Origin: Peptococcaceae bacterium BRH_c23
Lineage (GTDB): Bacteria; Bacillota_B; Desulfitobacteriia; Desulfitobacteriales; Desulfitobacteriaceae
Assembly: GCA_000961805.1 (NCBI GenBank)
Contig: LADV01000139.1
Span: forward strand, 1-11,625
DNA: 11,625 nucleotides
Reading direction: 5' to 3'
The first letter of the stretch is position 1, and every line of letters begins with the position of its first letter. Positions 6,572 to 11,625 of this stretch are shown one piece after another. Both the position numbers and the translations under genes were made by a program. The notes under the pieces are model-generated. The model searched no databases and was not told the origin of the DNA. It worked only from the letters and a program-made list of their open reading frames with translations.

Positions 6572-8077
6572 ATGCCGCGGTGCCATGGATGGCAAGGAGC
6601 GGCCGCCCAAAGGTATAGACCGAGCCTAAACGAAGCCAAGGAACTAGCAGCACATTATAAGCTCATACCAGTCAGCCGTGAGATTTTTTCGGATGTCAGG
6701 ACACCGATGGAGGTGTTGAAAATCCTCAAAAACGTCAGCCGTCACTGTTTTATGCTGGAAAGTCTAGAGAGTCCCGAAAAATGGGGACGCTACACATTTT
6801 TGGGGTTTGACCCAAAACTGGAACTGACTTGTACAAACGGAGTCATCAACATCAATTCTGGCACAGAAATTACTGTGAACACTCAACATCCCCGTGAGTA
6901 TATCCAACAGATTCTTGACGAGAACAAAAGTCCCCGGTTCGATTATTTACCGCCCTTCACTGGCGGTCTTGTAGGATATTTTTCCTATGATTATATCAAG
7001 TACAATGAACCGTCGCTAAAGCTGGACGCCGAGGATCAAGAATGTTTTAAGGACGTAGACCTGATGCTCTTTGACAAGGTGATCGCCTTTGATCATCTGA
7101 AACAGAAAATTATTCTTATAGCCAATGTAAAAAGCGAAGAACTGGATTCAGGTTATAACAAGGCCGTTATGGAAATTGAAAGCATTGTAAAGCTTATTAA
7201 ACACGGTGCTTATCTAGAGCCACAACCCGCTAAGATAACCTCTGAATTCCGCCCTTTGTTTAAGGAAAACGAGTATTGCACTATGGTGAACAAGGCGAAG
7301 CATTACATTCGTGAAGGAGATATATTCCAGGTTGTGCTGTCCAATCGCTTTGAAGCGGATTTTGAAGGTAGCCTCCTCAATGCCTACCGTGTTTTGAGAA
7401 CCTTAAACCCATCGCCCTACATGTTCTATATCTCCAGCGATGATCTTGAAATCGCCGGTGCTTCCCCTGAAACCCTAGTAAAGCTTCAAGATGGCAGCCT
7501 CTACACTTTCCCACTGGCAGGCACAAAACCAAGAGGGAAGACAGATGAAGAGGATCTTCAGAATGAACAGGATTTACTCTCTGACCCAAAAGAATTGGCC
7601 GAACACAATATGCTGGTGGATTTGGGTAGGAACGACCTTGGTAGAATCAGTAAATTCGGAACGGTCAACGTAGAAAACTATTTGTCCATCGAGCGCTTCT
7701 CACATGTTATGCACATTGGCTCTACGGTGCGGGGGGAGATACGGGACGATAAAAACGCCTTAGATGCCTTAGACGCAGTGTTGCCTGCAGGAACTCTCTC
7801 CGGCGCACCCAAAATCCGAGCCTGTGAGATTATCAACGAACTTGAAAACAATAAGCGAGGCATTTACGGTGGTGCCATCGGGTACATTGATTTCACAGGT
7901 AATCTGGATACCTGCATTGCAATCCGCATTGTCTTTAGGAAAAACGGCAAGGTTTTTGTTCGATCCGGCGCTGGAATCGTTGCCGACAGTGTACCGGAAA
8001 ACGAGTATCAGGAATGTATCAACAAAGCTCAAGCGGTTATGAACGCCCTGAAACTGTCTGAGGAGGAGATCGACTGA
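6572..8077 (+). CDS. trpE: Anthranilate synthase component I TrpE
   Basis: The large subunit of anthranilate synthase. With ammonia delivered by TrpG it converts chorismate to anthranilate and pyruvate, the first committed step of tryptophan synthesis. The chorismate-binding domain is complete. Motifs include LAGTKPRG, ELAEHNMLVDLGRNDLGRI, LPAGTLSGAPKIRACEI, GGAIGYI and the C-terminal VRSGAGIVADSVPENEYQE. The feedback site for tryptophan is visible as LES in CFMLESLES near the N-terminus and NPSPYMFY in the middle. The start is uncertain. ATG at 6572 has only a weak GGATGG before it, and GTG at 6551 abuts the terminator T-run. The residues YRPSLNEAKELA after AGG at 6611 match the usual TrpE beginning. 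If AGG stands for a lost or misread ATG, the true protein has 488 residues. The stop overlaps trpG by 1 nt. Confidence 0.94.
   Translation: MPRCHGWQGAAAQRYRPSLNEAKELAAHYKLIPVSREIFSDVRTPMEVLKILKNVSRHCFMLESLESPEKWGRYTFLGFDPKLELTCTNGVININSGTEITVNTQHPREYIQQILDENKSPRFDYLPPFTGGLVGYFSYDYIKYNEPSLKLDAEDQECFKDVDLMLFDKVIAFDHLKQKIILIANVKSEELDSGYNKAVMEIESIVKLIKHGAYLEPQPAKITSEFRPLFKENEYCTMVNKAKHYIREGDIFQVVLSNRFEADFEGSLLNAYRVLRTLNPSPYMFYISSDDLEIAGASPETLVKLQDGSLYTFPLAGTKPRGKTDEEDLQNEQDLLSDPKELAEHNMLVDLGRNDLGRISKFGTVNVENYLSIERFSHVMHIGSTVRGEIRDDKNALDALDAVLPAGTLSGAPKIRACEIINELENNKRGIYGGAIGYIDFTGNLDTCIAIRIVFRKNGKVFVRSGAGIVADSVPENEYQECINKAQAVMNALKLSEEEID
6594..6599 (+). promoter_or_regulatory. Ribosome binding site without a matching start codon (trpE)
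   Basis: AAGGAG is the only good Shine-Dalgarno sequence before trpE. No ATG, GTG or TTG follows it within about 20 nt in any frame. At 6611-6613, 11 nt on, there is an in-frame AGG exactly where related TrpE proteins have their initiating Met (M-Y-x-P-S). This site decides, and complicates, the choice of trpE start. Confidence 0.6.
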
Positions 8078-8652
8078 TGATTCTTTTAATTGATAACTAT
8101 GACAGTTTTTCCTATAACCTGTATCAACTGATCGGCTCCATTAATCCGGACATTAAGGTTATCCGTAACGATGAGCTGAGTATACCTGAAATTGAGGCGT
8201 TGGCACCCGAGGCCATAATCCTTTCCCCGGGTCCTGGCAGACCGGTTGATGCCGGAGTATGTGTCGAGAGTTCTAGATATTTCGCAGGTAAAATTCCCGT
8301 TTTCGGAGTTTGCCTTGGGCATCAGTCTATTTGCGAGGCATTTGGGGCCACTGTCTCTTATGCCCAGGAGCTAATGCACGGTAAACAGTCAAAAATAAAA
8401 ATTGATACCGACTATCCGCTTTTTGCCAGATTACCCGAAACTATCAAGGGTGCGCGGTATCATTCACTAGCTGCAATTGAAGACACCATACCTAGTGAAC
8501 TCAGGATAATCGCCCGTACGGACGACGGGGAGATCATGGCTGTTAAACACAGAGATTTTGAAGTGTATGGAGTTCAATTTCATCCAGAGTCGATCCTAAC
8601 ACCCCAGGGCAGAACCATCATGGAGAATTTTTTAGGAGGGGATCAAACATGA
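8077..8652 (+). CDS. trpG: Anthranilate synthase component II TrpG (glutamine amidotransferase)
   Basis: A class I glutamine amidotransferase of 191 residues that releases ammonia from glutamine for TrpE. The catalytic triad is visible: Cys79 in FGVCLGHQ, and His169 and Glu171 in YGVQFHPES. The oxyanion-strand motif ILSPGPGRP is at about residues 48-56. The protein is free-standing, not fused to TrpE or TrpD. AGGAGGAG ends 8 nt before the ATG, which overlaps the trpE stop (TGATG). In several Firmicutes the same amidotransferase also serves aminodeoxychorismate synthase (PabB). No pab gene is seen here, so that double role cannot be judged. Its end overlaps trpD by 4 nt. Confidence 0.96.
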   Translation: MILLIDNYDSFSYNLYQLIGSINPDIKVIRNDELSIPEIEALAPEAIILSPGPGRPVDAGVCVESSRYFAGKIPVFGVCLGHQSICEAFGATVSYAQELMHGKQSKIKIDTDYPLFARLPETIKGARYHSLAAIEDTIPSELRIIARTDDGEIMAVKHRDFEVYGVQFHPESILTPQGRTIMENFLGGDQT

Positions 8653-9671
8653 TCGTTGAAGCAATACACAAGGTCATTAAAGGAGAGGATCTAGATTTTG
8701 AGGCTGCAAAGGCGGTAATGGGTGAAATGATGGATGGGACCGCCACCCATGGCCAAATGGGTGCTTTTCTCACGGCACTGCGGATGAAGGGTGAGAGTAT
8801 CGATGAAATCACCGGCAGCGCTATGGCAATGCGCGAAAAGGCCATCCACCTCAATCAGGAGACGTATGATGTCATGGATATTGTGGGCACCGGTGGTGAC
8901 GAGGTAGGAACCTTTAACATCTCCACGACCACTGCCTTTATCGTCGCAGCTGGGGGCGTACCTGTGGCGAAGCATGGCAACCGCAGTGTATCTAGTAAAA
9001 GCGGTGCGGCCGATGTCTTAGAGAAGTTGGGAATTAATATAGCCATTGCCGCTGAGCATAGCCGAAAAATATTAAAAGAAATCAATCTTTGTTTTATGTT
9101 TGCCCAAACCTATCACAGCTCGATGAAACACTGTGCTCCCGTGCGACGGGAAATGGGAGTCCGCACAATATTTAATATCTTAGGACCTCTGGCCAACCCC
9201 GCCGGGGCAAATATGCAGTTGATGGGCGTCTATGACGAAAACCTTGTGGAACCTTTAGCCAGGGTGCTCTCGAATCTCGGTGTCAAGCATGGCATGGTGG
9301 TCCATGGTTGCGACGGTTTGGACGAGGCAACTCTTACGACTAGGACTAAGGTCTGCGAAATACAAAAGGGTGTTTTAAACGGTTATTACATCGACCCAGA
9401 GGAGTTGGGTCTAAAACTTTGTACCTTAGCTGAGCTGATCGGGGGCGACGCTGAGGAGAATGCCAAAATTACCCACAGTATTTTAAATGGCACTGAGCAA
9501 GGTGCCAAGCGTGATGTTGTCGTACTCAACGCAGCACTGTGTCTGTATCTGGCCGGTAAGGCAGCGACCATTAAGAGCGCGATACCCCTTGCTAAGGACC
9601 TCATTGACAGCGGCGCAGCTATCAAGAAACTTGAAGAATTCGTGAGACTTTCCAACGAGGTGAGGGGATGA
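8649..9671 (+). CDS. trpD: Anthranilate phosphoribosyltransferase TrpD
   Basis: A cytoplasmic transferase of 340 residues that joins anthranilate to PRPP, giving N-(5-phosphoribosyl)anthranilate and pyrophosphate. The N-terminal helical domain is followed by the PRPP-binding glycine loop GTGGDEVGTFNISTT (residues 80-94) and KHGNRSVSSKSGAADVLE (108-125), both hallmarks of the family. HCAPVRREMGVRTIFNILGPLANP holds the anthranilate-side residues, and GCDGLDEATLTT carries the acidic Mg-binding pair. The ATG overlaps the trpG stop by 4 nt and follows AGGAGGGG with 7 nt spacing. The 3' end overlaps trpC by 4 nt. Length and motifs are regular and nothing looks damaged. Pyrimidine nucleoside phosphorylase is a distant relative but is ruled out by motifs and context. 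Confidence 0.97.
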   Translation: MIVEAIHKVIKGEDLDFEAAKAVMGEMMDGTATHGQMGAFLTALRMKGESIDEITGSAMAMREKAIHLNQETYDVMDIVGTGGDEVGTFNISTTTAFIVAAGGVPVAKHGNRSVSSKSGAADVLEKLGINIAIAAEHSRKILKEINLCFMFAQTYHSSMKHCAPVRREMGVRTIFNILGPLANPAGANMQLMGVYDENLVEPLARVLSNLGVKHGMVVHGCDGLDEATLTTRTKVCEIQKGVLNGYYIDPEELGLKLCTLAELIGGDAEENAKITHSILNGTEQGAKRDVVVLNAALCLYLAGKAATIKSAIPLAKDLIDSGAAIKKLEEFVRLSNEVRG

Positions 9672-10474
9672 TTCTAGAAAAAATAGCAACCCGAACCGTT
9701 GAGCGGGTTGTTGAACTGAAACAAATAAAACCGCTGGAGTACGTCATTTCAGAGGCAAAAGCCTTAGACCCAAACACCGGCTTTCCCTTTGAAAAGGCTC
9801 TGAGAGCAGAGGGCTTATCGTTTATCTGCGAGTTAAAAAAGGCTTCACCTTCTCAAGGAATTATTGCTCAGGATTTTCCCTATTTGCAGATTGCTCAGGA
9901 ATATGTTGCGGCGGGTGCTGCGGCTATTTCAGTTCTCACGGAGCCCTATTGGTTTCATGGTCAAGATCGGTACCTTAGAGAAATCAGTCAAAAAGTGGAG
10001 ATTCCCATCTTGCGTAAGGATTTTATCGTGGACGACTATCAAATTTATGAGTCGAAGATCATCGGTGCCTCGGCGATTCTTCTGATTTGTGCCCTGCTGA
10101 ACACCGATACCATGAAAGACTATCTGGATATCGCCCACAGCTTAGGCTTGTCCGTCCTTGTAGAAGCTCATACGGAAGAAGAAGTCAGATCAGCGTTGGC
10201 TGCGGGGGCCAGAGTGATCGGGGTCAATAATCGCAACCTGAAGACCTTTGAGGTTGACATCACTACCAGCATAAGGCTTCGCGGCTTGGTTACTGAAGAC
10301 ATCCTCTTCATCTCGGAAAGCGGCATAAAATCCCCTGAGGATGTGGCAAGGCTGAAAGCGAATAAGACCGATGCTGTTCTGATCGGGGAAAGCTTAATGC
10401 GCAGCGCTAATAAAAAAGAACAGCTAGCCATCTTGAGAGGTGAACGTGGCATTCCAAGAGGTGAAGGGGTTTAA
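9668..10474 (+). CDS. trpC: Indole-3-glycerol phosphate synthase TrpC
   Basis: A TIM-barrel enzyme of 268 residues that closes the ring of carboxyphenylaminodeoxyribulose phosphate, with loss of CO2 and water, to indole-3-glycerol phosphate. Family catalytic positions can be picked out by motif: Glu55 and Lys57 in CELKKASPSQG, Lys117 in ILRKDFI, Glu166 in LVEAH, the Asn pair in GVNNRNLKTF (187-188), and Glu217 in ISESGI. It is monofunctional: TrpF is a separate gene directly downstream, unlike the fused TrpC-TrpF of E. coli. The ATG overlaps the trpD stop by 4 nt, with GAGGTGAGGGG before it. The stop overlaps trpF by 1 nt (TAATG). Confidence 0.97.
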   Translation: MILEKIATRTVERVVELKQIKPLEYVISEAKALDPNTGFPFEKALRAEGLSFICELKKASPSQGIIAQDFPYLQIAQEYVAAGAAAISVLTEPYWFHGQDRYLREISQKVEIPILRKDFIVDDYQIYESKIIGASAILLICALLNTDTMKDYLDIAHSLGLSVLVEAHTEEEVRSALAAGARVIGVNNRNLKTFEVDITTSIRLRGLVTEDILFISESGIKSPEDVARLKANKTDAVLIGESLMRSANKKEQLAILRGERGIPRGEGV

Positions 10475-11076
10475 TGAAGATAAAAATTTGCGGATTGTTC
10501 CGAGACTGCGACATCGACTATGTTAACGAGGCCATGCCCGATTTTATCGGATTTGTTTTCGCTAAAAGCCGTCGTCAAGTCAGTATAGAGTGGGCAGAAG
10601 CCATGCGTCCTAGACTCAGGTCAGAGATCACACCAGTTGGTGTATTTGTCAATGAGTCGTTGGCGAAGGTGGCCAAACTATTAAAGGATAACATCATCGC
10701 AATGGCCCAACTGCATGGGGAGGAGAATGAAAATTATATCCAAGCCTTAAAAGCACTGACCAACAAGCCCATCATCAAGGCCGTTCGCGTTTTATCCTGC
10801 GAGGATATAGTGGCAGCGCAGCATACCTTGGCAGACTATCTGCTGCTCGACAACGGAGCAGGTGGAACGGGTGAGAGTTTCGATTGGAGTCTAGTCCGTC
10901 AGGTGAAGCAACAGAAACCCTTTTTTCTGGCTGGTGGGTTAAAGGCAGACAATATTGAACAGGCAATCGCAGCTACCAAGCCTTACACTGTAGATTTAAG
11001 CAGCGGGGTGGAAACTGACGGTATGAAGGATAGAGATAAAATTTTAGAAATAGTTAGGAGAATGCGAAATGGCTAA
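10474..11076 (+). CDS. trpF: Phosphoribosylanthranilate isomerase TrpF
   Basis: A small TIM-barrel isomerase of 200 residues that performs the Amadori rearrangement of phosphoribosylanthranilate to the ribulose form used by TrpC. The general base Cys6 is in KIKICGLFR and the general acid Asp126 is in [11 protein letters not shown], matching the family pair (Cys7 and Asp126 in T. maritima). [11 protein letters not shown] (about 151-161) and [13 protein letters not shown] (about 174-186) form the phosphate-binding end. Phe9 stands where many homologues have Thr in CGLTR; I regard this as normal variation. The start overlaps the trpC stop by 1 nt and the stop overlaps trpB by 8 nt. Confidence 0.96.
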   Translation: MKIKICGLFRDCDIDYVNEAMPDFIGFVFAKSRRQVSIEWAEAMRPRLRSEITPVGVFVNESLAKVAKLLKDNIIAMAQLHGEENENYIQALKALTNKPIIKAVRVLSCEDIVAAQHTLADYLLLDNGAGGTGESFDWSLVRQVKQQKPFFLAGGLKADNIEQAIAATKPYTVDLSSGVETDGMKDRDKILEIVRRMRNG

Positions 11077-11625
11077 AGGCAGATACGGCATTCACGGAGG
11101 CCAATACATTCCAGAGAGCTTGATGAATGAAATCATTAATTTAGAAAAAGCCTATGAACACTTTAAAAATGATCCGGAGTTCAACGCAGAGCTGAACAAA
11201 TTGCTGTCTGAATATGCAGGCAGACCGTCCTTGCTCTACTATGCGGAGAAGATGACCAAGGATTTAGGGGGCGCTAAAATCTACTTAAAGCGTGAGGACC
11301 TAAACCATACTGGCTCACACAAAATCAATAACGTGCTAGGACAGGTTCTGATGGCTAAGAAAATGGGCAAAACACGCGTCATTGCTGAAACAGGTGCCGG
11401 TCAGCACGGTGTTGCTACGGCCACTGCGGCGGCGCTTCTCGGTTTAGAATGTGAGATTTTCATGGGCAAGGAAGATACGGACAGACAGGCTCTAAACGTC
11501 TACCGTATGCAGCTTTTAGGCGCCAAAGTTCATCCGGTTACGAGCGGCACCATGACTTTAAAAGATGCGGTGAACGAAACGATGCGGGAATGGACGGCCC
11601 GTGTTCATGACACCCATTATGTTTT
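11069..11625 (+). CDS. trpB: Tryptophan synthase beta chain TrpB (3' end cut by window)
   Basis: A PLP enzyme that joins indole to serine to give tryptophan, working with TrpA, which is presumably encoded beyond the window. The first 185 codons are present, about half of the usual 390-400 residues. The reading starts [23 protein letters not shown] at 11056-11060 lies 8 nt before the ATG, inside trpF, and the two genes overlap by 8 nt. The PLP lysine is Lys85 in HTGSHKINN, and the catalytic glutamate is Glu107 in [10 protein letters not shown]. The motif [14 protein letters not shown] and the short N-terminus mark the common TrpB1 type that pairs with TrpA, not the TrpB2 type. The frame is open to the last base. 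Confidence 0.96.
   Translation, partial: MAKGRYGIHGGQYIPESLMNEIINLEKAYEHFKNDPEFNAELNKLLSEYAGRPSLLYYAEKMTKDLGGAKIYLKREDLNHTGSHKINNVLGQVLMAKKMGKTRVIAETGAGQHGVATATAAALLGLECEIFMGKEDTDRQALNVYRMQLLGAKVHPVTSGTMTLKDAVNETMREWTARVHDTHYV

Noticed and set aside
6551..6610. Trp leader peptide attenuator of the enterobacterial type
   Set aside because: The short frame has one Trp codon and lies after the terminator, not before it. Control is explained by the T-box.
1..11625. CRISPR arrays, insertion sequences, tRNA or rRNA genes, phage or defence genes
   Set aside because: None seen. No regular repeats, transposase-like frames or structural RNA genes other than the T-box were found on either strand.

Overview
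The window is an ordinary-looking chromosomal segment from a Gram-positive anaerobe of the Firmicutes/Clostridia type. A Desulfosporosinus/Desulfitobacterium-like member of the Peptococcaceae is my best guess, but that is an inference from protein style, strong AGGAGG ribosome binding sites, a T-box leader and moderate GC; it was not tested by any search. All convincing genes lie on the + strand, in two catabolic/biosynthetic operons that run in tandem.

Region 1 (1-5914) is a ribose uptake operon in the Bacillus subtilis order rbsR-K-D-A-C-B. rbsR is cut by the left edge inside its helix-turn-helix, so the operon promoter and operator lie outside the window. RbsB (lipoprotein) captures ribose, RbsC (membrane) and RbsA (double ATPase) import it, RbsD interconverts the pyranose and furanose forms, RbsK phosphorylates it to ribose-5-phosphate, and RbsR should repress the set. 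rbsB stands 202 nt away from rbsC, behind a perfect small hairpin. The operon ends in a clear intrinsic terminator at 5881-5914.

Region 2 (5915-6226) is a 312-nt intergenic stretch without a convincing gene. It holds a second terminator-like hairpin, two perfect palindromes and a possible short coding relic.

Region 3 (6227-11625) is a tryptophan operon, trpE-G-D-C-F-B, with trpB cut by the right edge. A consensus promoter (TTGACA-17-TATTAT) carries a perfect 14-bp palindrome on its -10 box. It feeds a T-box leader with a UGG (Trp) specifier, a T-box bulge UGGC that matches a G73 tRNA-Trp, and an antiterminator/terminator switch. Every gene from trpE to trpB overlaps its neighbour by 1, 4 or 8 nt, so translation is probably coupled. 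The encoded enzymes take chorismate to indole-glycerol phosphate and, with TrpB (and TrpA, presumably beyond the edge), to tryptophan.

I found no novel system. The parts most worth a second look are the trpE start, where the codon expected to be the family's initiating ATG reads AGG behind an otherwise orphaned AAGGAG; the 67% GC hairpin-rich block just before it; and the palindrome on the trp promoter.
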